Shown piece by piece: positions 21,427 to 32,101 of a stretch of DNA of 64,000 nucleotides (position 1 is its first letter; each line of letters starts with the position of its first letter). The translations under genes and the position numbers were made by a program. Source of the DNA: Thermomucor indicae-seudaticae (lineage: Eukaryota > Mucoromycota > Mucoromycetes > Mucorales > Lichtheimiaceae); NCBI GenBank assembly GCA_000787465.1, contig JSYX01000006.1, forward strand, positions 88,054 through 152,053, written 5' to 3'. Under the pieces are notes generated by a model. It was not told the origin of the DNA. It ran no database searches and saw nothing but the letters and a program-made list of their open reading frames with translations.

Positions 21427-22136
21427 GTTTCTTTGTTACAGCGTTCATTTCTTTCCTTTTGTCACTTGCACTTTCATTTTTCTCATCTATGCAGAGATAT
21501 CTTTCATTTATATATGTAACATACATACCTGATCATCCTCGCTTGTATGGCTAGAAACAAAAAAGTACTCTCATATATGAACATGCATGCTCGCAGTTAT
21601 GTTTACACTTATTGACAACAACTCCTTTATACAATCGGATAAGCTGATCCCGATAAGGAACCTTTCTGCGTTTTTGGAAAAGATCAATCGAAGGGTGTGT
21701 GGCTGCTGTGCAACATATGACGGGAATGGGATCTACCGATGTGAAAGGGTCAACACACTGAGCACAATGAGGATATCCTGTAGAGAATGTCGCGCATTTT
21801 CCCCTCCTTGCACGTGGCGTTATCGTATATCACCGCGTACGTGTCTCAGGAACCATGGCTCTCTATCAGAAAAACATGTTTGTTACCGAAATAGTCACTT
21901 TGACGTCTTGTTTGTGTTCACTGACAGCGTGGAGTCTAAAAAGAAGTATGTAGATTTCCCGGGTTTCGAATTCGGGGTATTCACGCCACGCTCAACGAAG
22001 CCTCAGAAACTTCTGCTACATCAGAAAACAGAACCCTCCTAGCAGAATATCGTGATTATCCTTATCTTGTGTCAGTAGTATAAATAGGCATGATTTTTCA
22101 ATAAAAAAAGAAGAAACGCGAATCGCTCTCTTGCAA
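21427..22136. other. intergenic stretch, no convincing gene
   Basis: A 151-codon plus-strand frame (21587-22042) is the longest. It is Cys-rich but shows no motif, and no strong splice sites were found in it. Probably SNF2 3' UTR plus the Ca2+ ATPase promoter. Confidence 0.35.
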
Positions 22137-25100
22137 ATGACGTCCAAAAGCGAACCTCTGGAGAATAATAAGAGACCACCAGCCATTGTAACACAGCCCG
22201 ATGAACCACAGCAATCTCCACATCCGTCACCGATACCCTCGTCAACCTTGCCGCCACCTAGCGAAGAACGCGTACAAGTGGATATGCGGGCGGACGATCA
22301 GACAACAACACCGCACAATGACCCCAATAACCCTTTCGCCTTTACTCCGCTACAGTTATCAGCGTTAATGGACCCAAAGAACATGGACCTGCTTCATGCC
22401 TATTCCGGTCTTGAAGGCATGGCAAGAGGTCTCCAGGCCGATATTCAGAATGGCTTATCACCATCGTCAACCATCCAGTACAAAGTAACACTTGAAGCTG
22501 TCATGGCCAAACAACAAGAGCGAAAACCTTTTTCATCGTCGACTGCCAACAACTTTGAATTGCGCTCAACTGTCTTTGGAACCAACACGTTGCCGCCAAT
22601 CAAAAGCAAGAACATTCTTGAGCTCATGCTGCTTGCGTTCCGCGACAAGACCTTGGTATTTATAGACACTGTGTCAATAAATAAGAGAGATATCTCAAAC
22701 TTTTTCGCTACTAGATGTTGCAGGGCATTGCTGCCATCGTGTCGTTGGCGATTGGATTGTATGAAGATATCGCAATACCCGAATACGATGGTCATGGCAA
22801 CAGGATACCAGGCGTCAAATGGGTTGAAGGCGTTGCGATCATTGTGGCTATTGTGATTGTCGTTTTGGTTGGCAGCATCAGTGACTTTCAGAAAGAAAAG
22901 CAGTTTCGAAAACTGAATGCCAAAAAGGAAGATCGACTGGTCAAAGTAAAATGATGCCTCTCCGCCATATCAAGAGTGAAGCTGAAGCCTCAATTCTTAT
23001 ATACAGGCTACTCGGGATGGTGTTGTATCCATGATCTCTGTGCACGACGTTCAAGTGGGCGACGTGCTTCATTTGGAACCAGGCGACATCGTGTCTGCGG
23101 ACGGGATACTTATCCAGGGCCATAATCTAAAGTGTGACGAGTCAGCTGCCACGGGCGAATCTGATGCCGTACGCAAGTTGCCCTGGGACACGTGTTATCG
23201 CATGGCCTATGGCATGAAGAAGGACAAGGAAGAAGAAGAGGAAAAGTTCTTGACCATACCAGTCGCCAGCACCACACCGCCGTCCAAACCACCCACACCG
23301 CAGGCGCTAAATAACCGGTCTCTTCCAGACCCTTTCATCATTTCAGGGTCCAAGGTTCTGGAAGGCATGGCGACTTATCTCGTTACCGGCGTCGGCGTCA
23401 ACTCGTACCACGGTCGGACCATGATGGCTCTGCGTACAGAGGATGACATGACTCCACTCCAAAAGAAACTGAATGAGCTAGCAGGCATGATTGCCAAGTT
23501 GGGTTTTGCCGCGGCTATCCTGATGCTGATTGCCCTCTTGATCCGTTACTTTGTCGCTTTCCGGAACGGTGTCCCGACCGAGCCCACCCAAATCGCGAGC
23601 GACGTGATGAGTATCTTGATTCTGGTCGTTACCGTCATTGTCATGGCCGTACCTGAAGGCTTACCATTAGCCGTAACACTAGGTAAGCAGAATATAAACT
23701 ATACACGGCCACAGCGAAAATGGCACACTCAAAGGATCCACGCTTTCATTGAAGCTCTGGCTTATGCCACCCAGCGCATGCTAAAGGATAACAACCTGGT
23801 GCGTGTCTTGGCCTCTTGTGAAACCATGGGCAATGCCACCACTGTCTGCTCGGACAAGACAGGTACCCTCACAGAAAACAAGATGACTGTGGTGTGCGGT
23901 ATGCTTGGTACCGACTTCCGATTCACGCGTGACGATCTGCCTGATATCCCGCAAAAGGTTCCAAAGTCTGTCTTGGACCTGCTGAACCAATCCGTTGCCA
24001 TCAACTCGAGCGCGTTCGAGGGTGCAGACGACAATGGCCAACCTGTGCTGGTCGGGAACAAGACGGAAACGGCTCTCTTGTCGTTTTCTCGTGACATGGG
24101 TTCCGAGCACTTTGAGTCCCTTCGACGCCGTTATAGCGTGGCCCAACTCTACCCCTTCAGCTCCGAGCGTAAAGCCATGGCGACGGTGGTGCGTATGGGT
24201 GAACAATCGACCTACTATCGCGCGCATATCAAGGGTGCTTCTGAGATCGTCGTTGGCCTGTGTTCCGAGGTAGTCACGATGGGCGGCTGCGAGACGCGCA
24301 AAATGACGTACGAGGACCGTCGGTATGTGGAGAGTGTCATTGAAGAATACGCATCGCGCAGTTTGCGAACGATTGCTATTGCCTATCGTGACTTGGAGCG
24401 ATGGCCTCTGCTTAACCAAGCTGGTGGTGATGATGTGCCGTATGAAACACTGGTACAGGACAAGAACCTGAAGCTTGTAGCAATTGTGGGCATCGAAGAT
24501 CCTCTTCGAGCTGGGGTCAAGGACGCGGTCCGGGCATGCCAACAAGCCGGTGTGTTCGTACGCATGGTGACGGGCGACAATGTGATGACGGCCAAAAGTA
24601 TTGCGAAGCAATGCGGTATCTATACGCCAGGAGGGGTTGTGATGGAGGGTCCTGTGTTCCGGCGCCTACCGCCGTCCGAGATGGACGCGTTGATTCCTCG
24701 ACTGCAAGTTTTGGCCCGTTCGAGTCCAGAGGACAAGCGGATCTTGGTGGAACGGCTCAACCAGTTGGGCGAGACGGTGGCGGTGACAGGTGACGGCACC
24801 AACGATGGACCTGCGCTCAAGCTGGCGGACGTCGGGTTCTCGATGGGGATGGCCGGCACCGAAGTGGCCAAGGAAGCGTCGAGCATCATTCTCATGGACG
24901 ACAATTTCGCAAGCATCGTCAAGGCCATCCTGTGGGGACGGTGCGTCAATGATTCGGTCCGCAAGTTTCTCGAGTTCCAGTTGACGGTGAACGTCACTGC
25001 GGTTGTGCTCACGTTCATCTCGGGCGTCGCGAGCTCGAAGCAGAAATCGGTGCTGACCGCTGTCCAGCTGCTCTGGGTCAACCTCATCATGGATACCTTT

Positions 25101-25787
25101 GCGGCACTCGCACTGGCAACGGATCCGCCCACGGAAGAGCTCCTTGAACGCGCGCCAGAACCGAAATCAACGCCTCTCATCACTCTCAAGATGTGGAAAA
25201 TGATAATTGGCCAATCCATGTTCCAGATCATTGTCACCTTTGTTCTTCTCTATGGCAAGGTCCTCGACTATGACCCCGGAGACACCGTTCTGCAAACCAT
25301 CGTCTTTAATACCTTTGTCTTTTGCCAGATCTTTAATGAAATCAAGTAGGTCGAATTTTGTTATGATTATTCTGGCCGGACGAACTAATTTCTTTCATTT
25401 AGCTGCCGCAGGATTGACAGCAAGCTCAACGTCTTTCATAACGTGCTTTCAAACAAGTTTTTCATCTTTGTCTTTTTCCTGTGTGTTCTCCTGCAGGCCA
25501 TCATCGTCAACTTTGGCGGCATAGCATTTCAAGTCACTCGCATCGATGGGCCCTCATGGGCCATTGCCGTCGTTGTCGGTCTGTTTGCTCTGCCTGTAGG
25601 CGCCGTGGTCCGCCTGATTCCAGATCACTGGTTCAGTTTCTTGTTCCGCAACCCTGACACGCGTCGACGTTACCATGGTGATAAACATCAGGGTCCCTTG
25701 GTACCTTCCGTTTACATTTCAAGTAGCGATATCGAGTCTCCATGTCCTCACCAAACAAATCAATGCTTAAAACGACCCACCGTGTAA
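22137..25787 (+). CDS. plasma-membrane/vacuolar-type Ca2+-transporting P-type ATPase (PMCA, type IIB)
   Basis: Five exons (22137-22655, 22715-22945, 23007-23682, 23755-25345, 25403-25787) give 1,133 residues. The first ~75 residues are Pro/Ser/Gln-rich and likely cytosolic. Then follow the actuator signature CDESAATGESD, the Ca2+-site segment MAVPEGLPLAV, the phosphorylation motif CSDKTGTLTEN (Asp about 509), the hinge TGDGTNDGPALKLADVGFSMG-type motif, and C-terminal transmembrane helices from LWVNLIMDTFAALALATDPP. The VPEGLP and LWVNLIMDT segments place it in the PMCA/Pmc1 branch. Family role: ATP-driven export of cytosolic Ca2+ or its sequestration in the vacuole. The intron at 23683-23754 is 72 bp with no in-frame stop; its retention would insert 24 residues into the M4 region. 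The start is the first ATG in the frame. Confidence 0.95.
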
Positions 25788-26563
25788 AATACGAAAGATG
25801 CATTCTTCTCTTACTATCACTGTAAACCTATTAATGTACCAATTTGCGTGTTCTTTCTTATCATTGTTTTATACAAAGATCAGCCTTAGCAATCCACGGA
25901 TCTCCATGCATGTCAGGCTTTTCAAAGAATGCCCTTGTTTGGCCGTAAAGCAGACCCGATCTGTAACGCTGAGCTATCCAGGTTGGAAAAGTCTCGAAAT
26001 ACTGCACCCGGTGTTTTCACATGGAACTGAGCCAATTGTATGATAGCGGTCGGTTATCTGGTAGTTTTCAAAAATGGTAAACTGTCGTGTGCCCGCCATT
26101 GTTGGATAAACCGTCTCCGACTTGAGTCAAAAATAAAGAAGCATCGCGATATCGAACTCCTTTGACTCAAAACCTTCCGTCTTAAGGGACCTAACACAGT
26201 GACAAGGGAAAGCCTGTTATTGCGGAACACACACACCTCTTTTTTTTGAAAGAAAGCGTTAGTCCGGATCGTAGATTCTGTTTTGGCTCTGATTTGGTAA
26301 ACATGATGCAGCGTGCGGACATGGCGCCGAAAATCAAAGGCTTTCTGATCTGCTGAGACCTAAAACGCAAGAGGTAGCGTCTGTGATTGGACGGATCTCT
26401 CGGGCCGTGTCCATCGGCGAATCTAATGCCCATTTGCCTTTACTTTTCCCGCGAAGCAGGCAAAATGAGTCTGTCCACTTTATATAAATACTGCGGTTGA
26501 TCAGGGCGTAACACACGCCTTATCTTTCTTTAAACTTCTTCTTGCACTTTGCCACGGCGAATC
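25788..26563. other. upstream region of the first ABC transporter
   Basis: No gene recognised. A TATA box (TATATAAATA) lies at 26481-26490, about 75-85 bp before the ABC transporter ATG, and a CT-rich tract immediately precedes the ATG. Confidence 0.45.
26481..26490 (+). promoter_or_regulatory. TATA box of ABC transporter 1
   Basis: The sequence CACTTTATATAAATACTG contains a perfect TATA box at normal distance from the ATG at 26564. Confidence 0.55.
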
Positions 26564-29500
26564 ATGACCGGGTCCATTAGGTCCACACGGTCTTCTTCAC
26601 AGACCGTGCAGGAACTTGCCGAGAAACAAAGCGTTTATGATGCCCCGTTATCAACCATCAGCTCAGACGACGAAAAGCATCCCATCGAAGAAGTGCCACC
26701 CGCCAACGACGAATCTAGGAAAAAAGAAGAGAACAAAAAGAAAAAGAAAGAGAAGCAGCCTTCAGTGCCTATTTACAAGCTATTCCGCTTCGCATCCAAG
26801 CTTGATCTTCTGATGATCCTGATTTCCATGATTTTCTCCGCAGGCACGGGCGCTCTCCAGCCTGCCGTGATCCTGATCTTTGGCAATTTCCTGAGCAATA
26901 TCCAGACCGCCATGATGGACAATCCAAAGGGACCGCTCTTGCCGTACGTCTATGATCTGATCCTTACCTTTGTCTACATGGGTACAGCCTCCTTGGTCGC
27001 CGCGTATATCGCCCAGTGCTTCTGGATTATGACTGGCGAGAATCAAACCCGTCGCATCCGCCAGCGCTATGTGCACGCTATCCTCCGACAGGATCTCAGC
27101 TGGTTCGACAAGGCTGAAGAAGGTTCGCTCACCACACGTCTCGCGACTGACACTCAGTTGATCCAGGACGGCATCTCGGAAAAGTTTGGCGTCTTCCTCC
27201 AATGTCTGGCGGCGTTTATCACTGGTTTCGTCATCGCCTTTGTCAAGGGCTGGCGTCTCGCTGTGGTTATTCTCGCGACCGTGCCCATCTTGGCTGGCGT
27301 CGGTGGCATCATGGGCTATTCGATCACCAAGTTCACGCTCAAGACGCAGGATGCCTATGCTGAAGCTGGTGCCGTGGCCGAACAAGTCTTTGCTGGCATT
27401 CGTACCGTGTACTCGTTTTCGCTGCAAGCACGCTTCTCCAAGATCTACAAGTCCAAGCTCGTCAAGGCTCGCAAGGCTGGTGTCAAACGTGGCGTGATCC
27501 TCGGCCTCGGTTTCGGCAGCTTCATGTTTGTCTTGTTCTGCACCTACGGTCTTTCTTTCTGGTACGGCGGTCAGCTGGTCTCGCAGCACAAGATGGACGG
27601 TCCAACCGTGCTGGTTGTCTTCTTTTCCATGATTATTGGTGCCATGTCCCTGCTGCAGTTGCCTCCGAACCTGTCTGCCGTGTCCACTGCCTGCGGTGCT
27701 GCCTACAAGGTGTTCTCGACCATCGACCGTGTTCCTACTATTGACCCTGACTCGGAGGAAGGCGAAAAACCAGACAAGGTCGTGGGCGAGATCGAGTTCC
27801 GCAACGTCAAGTTCAAGTACCCAACGCGTCCAGATATCACAATTCTCAAGAACCTCAACCTCAAGATCAAGCCTGGCATGACTGTCGCCTTTGTGGGTCC
27901 CTCCGGTTCCGGCAAGTCAACCAGCGTGCAGCTTATTCAGCGCTTTTACGATCCTATCGAAGGCCAAGTGCTTCTGGACGGCAAGGACCTCAAGGACATC
28001 AACTTGCGCTGGCTTCGCAATCAGATTGGTGTTGTCAGTCAAGAACCGGTCCTCTTCAACATGACAATCCGCCAGAACTTGCTTATGGGTATCGACTATG
28101 AAGCTTCCCGTGAGGAGATCATTGAGGCATGCAAGAAGGCCAACTGCCATAACTTCATCTCTCAATTGCCCGATGGCTATGATACCTTGGTCGGTGAACA
28201 TGGCGGTATGCTTTCTGGTGGTCAAAAGCAGCGTATCGCCATTGCTCGTGCTATTCTGAAGAACCCCAAGATCCTGCTACTGGACGAAGTAAGTAGAAAC
28301 ATCAAACATCCAGTCTTTTTCATCCAGTTGACTCACTATTCACAATTTAGGCTACTTCCGCTTTGGACACGCAATCGGAGCGTCTCGTGCAAAAGGCTCT
28401 GGATGCAGCTTCAGCCAACTGCACCACGATCGTGATTGCCCATCGTCTGTCTACCATCCGCAATGCCGATTTAATTGTGGTCATGCAACAAGGCGATTTG
28501 GTTGAACAAGGCACTCATGATGAGCTTTTGGCTCTGGGCGGTGTTTATGCCGATCTCGTCAAAAAGCAAGAAATTGCGACCAAGAAGGTTGGCGCCTCTG
28601 ACGAACAAGAAGAAGAGGTGGATGACGAAGAACTGCTCCGGCAAGAAACGGCTGATCTCTTGAAGGAACAGCAAAAGATTGAGGCGGCTGCTACGGCGGA
28701 CAAGGAACAGGATGCTACCAAAGATCACTTGGTCCGGATGAGCACGATATCGTCCATTGATGCTTTTGAACTCAAGCTTCGCAAGGAAAAGGAGAACCGC
28801 AAGTTGCGCATGAAGCAAAAGGCTCCCATGGGTCGAATCTTCAAGCAGATGCGTCCGGAATGGCCCATGTTGTTCACTGGCTGTGTCGGTGCTGCCATCG
28901 CTGGTGCTGTGTTCCCGTGCTTTGCACTCATCTTTGCCAAGGTCATCAACGTCATGGTTCTGAGCGATGCCAGTAGCGTGGCCCCTGGTCCTCTTCAGGG
29001 TGCTAACCTGTACGCGTTTCTGTTTGTCATGTTTGGTATCGCTGCCTTCCTTGGTTTCGGCTCCCAGGTGGTTTCCTTTGAGGTTGCTGGCGAGCGGTAC
29101 ACGGAGCGTCTGCGCGGCTACATCTTTGATGCCTACATGAAACAGGAGATCGGCTACTTTGATGAAGACGAGCACAGCATGGGTGCCTTGACCTCCAAGC
29201 TTGCGATTGACTCCAAGAACGTTAACGAAATGGTGACCAAGGTGTGGGGCGATGTTACTCAGGTCGTCGTTACTGGTATTACAGGTCTCGTCATCGCCTT
29301 TGTCCACAGCTGGGCTTTGACTCTGATCGTCCTTTGTCTGGGCCCCTTCATTGCTGGCGCCACCTTTTATGAATCCAAGATCCACCGTGGGTTTGAAGAC
29401 GAAACCGCCAAGGCTAATGAACAGAGTGGCGAAGTTGCTGGAGAAGCCATCAAGGAGATCCGGACCGTTGCTGCCCTGAACAAGCAAGGCCACTTTGAAA

Positions 29501-30658
29501 TCAAGTTCGACCGTGCTTTGGAACACCCTCACCGGCTGGCTATCCGCAAGGCCTTCTTGTCTTCGATCGGTTACGCTCTTCATCAGGGCATCATGATGTA
29601 CATGAATGCTGTTGCTTTTTACGCTGGCGTGCGCTTCATTGACAACGGCATGATCGATTTCCAGAAGCTGATGGTCTGTATGATGACTGTGCTTATCACA
29701 GCCCAAGGTGTCGGTCGTGCAAGTGTCTTTACCTCCACTTATGCCAAGGCCAAGAATTCTGCGATTGCCACCTTTGAAGTACTGGACCGCAAGCCCCATA
29801 TTGATCCTGATCTGGAAGGCATCGAACCCGAGAGAGTCAATGGCGACATTTCGTTTGAGAACATTACTTTCCGGTATCCTGCTCGTCCTGATGTTCCTAT
29901 CTTTAACGGTGAATTTAATCTGGAAGGCAAGGCTGGACAGACCATTGCTCTTGTGGGTCCATCCGGGTGCGGCAAGTCAACAACCATTGGTATGCTCCAG
30001 CGGTGGTATGATCCTATCGAAGGCACCGTCCGTCTGGATGAGCACAATGTCAAGAACTTTACCCTGAGCAATTTGCGTAGCCACATGGCTTTGGTCGGTC
30101 AGGAACCCGTCTTGTTTGACATGACCATCGGCGAAAACATCCGCTTTGGTGTTGATGAAGACAAGAACATAACGCAAGAACAAGTGGAGGAAGCTTGCCG
30201 GGCCGCCAATATTCACAAGTTTATCAGCAGTCTCCCTGATGGCTACAACACTCGCGTCGGTGACAAGGGATCGCAGCTGTCTGGTGGTCAGAAGCAACGC
30301 ATTGCCATCGCTCGTGCTCTTATTCGCAAGCCCAAGGTGCTCCTGCTGGATGAAGCCACTTCTGCTCTAGACAGCGAATCTGAAAAGCTGGTGCAGCAAG
30401 CCATTGATAACATCATCAGCGAAGGCGGTCGTACTACGATCACCATTGCTCACCGATTATCCACTATTCAGGTACGAAACTAACGAGAATTTGATTTTCA
30501 TACTTTCGCTAACCGTTTCGATTTTTTTATAGGATGCTGATCTTATTTGCGTTGTCAAGAATGGCCGCGTCGTGGAACAAGGCACTCACTGGGAGCTGCT
30601 CAAATTAAACGCAGAATATGCCAATCTTGTCAAGCAGCAATCCCTCAATGCCCACTAG
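26564..30658 (+). CDS. ABCB-type full ABC transporter (MDR/P-glycoprotein-like), copy 1
   Basis: Three exons (26564-28288, 28351-30471, 30533-30658) give 1,323 residues with TMD-NBD-TMD-NBD order. A charged Lys/Glu-rich N-terminus (~75 residues) precedes the first six-helix membrane domain. NBD1: Walker [11 protein letters not shown] (about 444), signature LSGGQKQR (about 550), Walker [16 protein letters not shown]2: [10 protein letters not shown] (about 1111), LSGGQKQR (about 1218), [12 protein letters not shown]. Both sites look catalytically complete. Between halves lies an acidic/Lys-rich linker. Family role: ATP-driven efflux of hydrophobic drugs, lipids or peptides across the plasma membrane. 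The frame is open a few codons upstream but with a non-ATG start, so the first ATG (26564) is used. It forms a tandem pair with the gene at 32102. Confidence 0.96.
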
Positions 30659-30959
30659 AAGGTTATTGATGCTATTATACACTACATATACATTCTACTT
30701 TATTTCTTTTTTTCATACTTTATATTACCAACTACAGCATTTACATGCATTACTTTTTTCAAGCTGTACACTATTCAATCTGAGATAATACCAGCCACGA
30801 AGGCATTTGGCAAAACAACCATTATGTGTGCCATGAAAATTATTTAATGGGCGACTTTAGGCATGCTTTTGTGATGGTGATCGGGATCAGCACTGTAATC
30901 GACTTCTTGGCTTTTTGCGAGCTTTAGATATGCTAAGCTCTGGTTACCTTGTTGTTTGG

Positions 30960-31067
30960 GATGCGGATCTTATTTGCGTCATTAAAGATGGTCCTATTGT
31001 GGAGCAAGGTATGCATTGGAAGTTACTCAAGCTGAGCGATGTCTATGCAGAGCTCGTTCGACAGTAA
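30960..31067 (+). pseudogene. orphan last exon of a third ABC transporter copy
   Basis: A 36-codon frame reads [17 protein letters not shown]... and ends YAELVRQ then TAA at 31065-31067. It is clearly homologous to the final exon of both flanking ABC genes ([17 protein letters not shown] in copy 1, [17 protein letters not shown] in copy 2). No acceptor AG stands directly before it and no NBD precedes it. It is a remnant of a deleted or unequally crossed-over copy. Confidence 0.75.
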
Positions 31068-32101
31068 TCGTTGAGGTTACTAAAACCGAGGATAATATGA
31101 CCAGCAATGCTTGTCATCTGCCGTTTTGTTTTCTAAACAGCTGCTGGATTTGATTCGTTTCACAGCGCAAAAACGTATGCTCTACCGTCAAAAAGCTCAG
31201 CACACAGCGCTGGTGACTCAAGGGGACGTCGGGCTCTAGACGCAAGGAGAAGAACGACTAACGTATTCACAGAGAAACGCGAGGATAAAACACGGTTGAT
31301 GAGCAAGCGATGCGAGTGGACGTGGAAACAAAGAAGTTGCCAGGAAACAGGATGGAGGTATAACAACAGAGAGCATTGAAAGCAGCATGCAACCGGCGGA
31401 AATTGTTAGGAAAGATGTCGCCCATTCCTCTCGAGTCGCATCTCTCTGTCAACCGATATATTGTCAGATTCACAACGTCGGCAGAAGTTTCTCCTGAGGT
31501 TACGGATCGTAGCGACAAGCTCAGGGCTGCTCTTCATCACAAAGATCTCGTGTTCCGGGTTGCATAATGACCATAGACGGACGAGGTCTCTTATGTCATC
31601 TTGAAAAAGCCTACCACCACTTCTCACAATGCGTCTGGCTGAATCGTCATCGCGACTCAAGAGTCTCAAATCAAAAATGACCAGTGTCTCAAGAACGGCA
31701 CTAGGCAGTCTCAACTTCTGCGCCAAATCCCAGTATGACCTGGTTAATACATCCGTCCCTGACTTTTCAGGATGCATGCAAAAGCATACATACAAGCTTC
31801 AGAGAGGGGGAAAAGCCTACTTTCGATGCTGGCACAAACGAATTAGGTGGCACTCCTTTTATCAAAGTTTCCCCTATTTTGTGTCTCGCCGAAAAAGGAA
31901 TTCGGGCTATGTACCTGAGCAAAGTAGAGATGGATTTGTGCTTGTCTTACATGGCGCAGACGAAACGGTTGGCAACAGGCGGGGGAAGGGGACATGCATG
32001 TGGGCTCCTCTTGGAAGCCCTTAAAGGAAAACACGCAGTTATGTCATTTCTCATCACCTCTCTCTTTTCTTCACTTTTACCTTTTCTGTAAATACTACGT
32101 T
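31068..32101. other. spacer between tandem ABC genes
   Basis: Contains unconvincing open frames on both strands (for example 129 codons at 31406-31795 minus, 131 codons at 31629-32024 plus) with no motif. The last ~60 bases are C/T-rich before the ATG at 32102. Possibly further degenerate remains of a lost ABC copy plus the promoter of copy 2. Confidence 0.3.

Noticed and set aside
21587..22042. 151-codon Cys-containing plus-strand frame as a secreted protein
   Set aside because: No signal peptide and no conserved cysteine spacing. Treated as chance.
28471..29799. 442-codon minus-strand open frame inside ABC transporter copy 1
   Set aside because: Antisense shadow caused by biased codon use of the ABC gene; long antisense frames likewise occur in the Ca2+ ATPase and the second ABC gene.
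31406..31795. 129-codon minus-strand frame between the ABC genes as a real gene
   Set aside because: No recognisable motif, no promoter or splice support, and an equally long unrelated frame overlaps on the plus strand.
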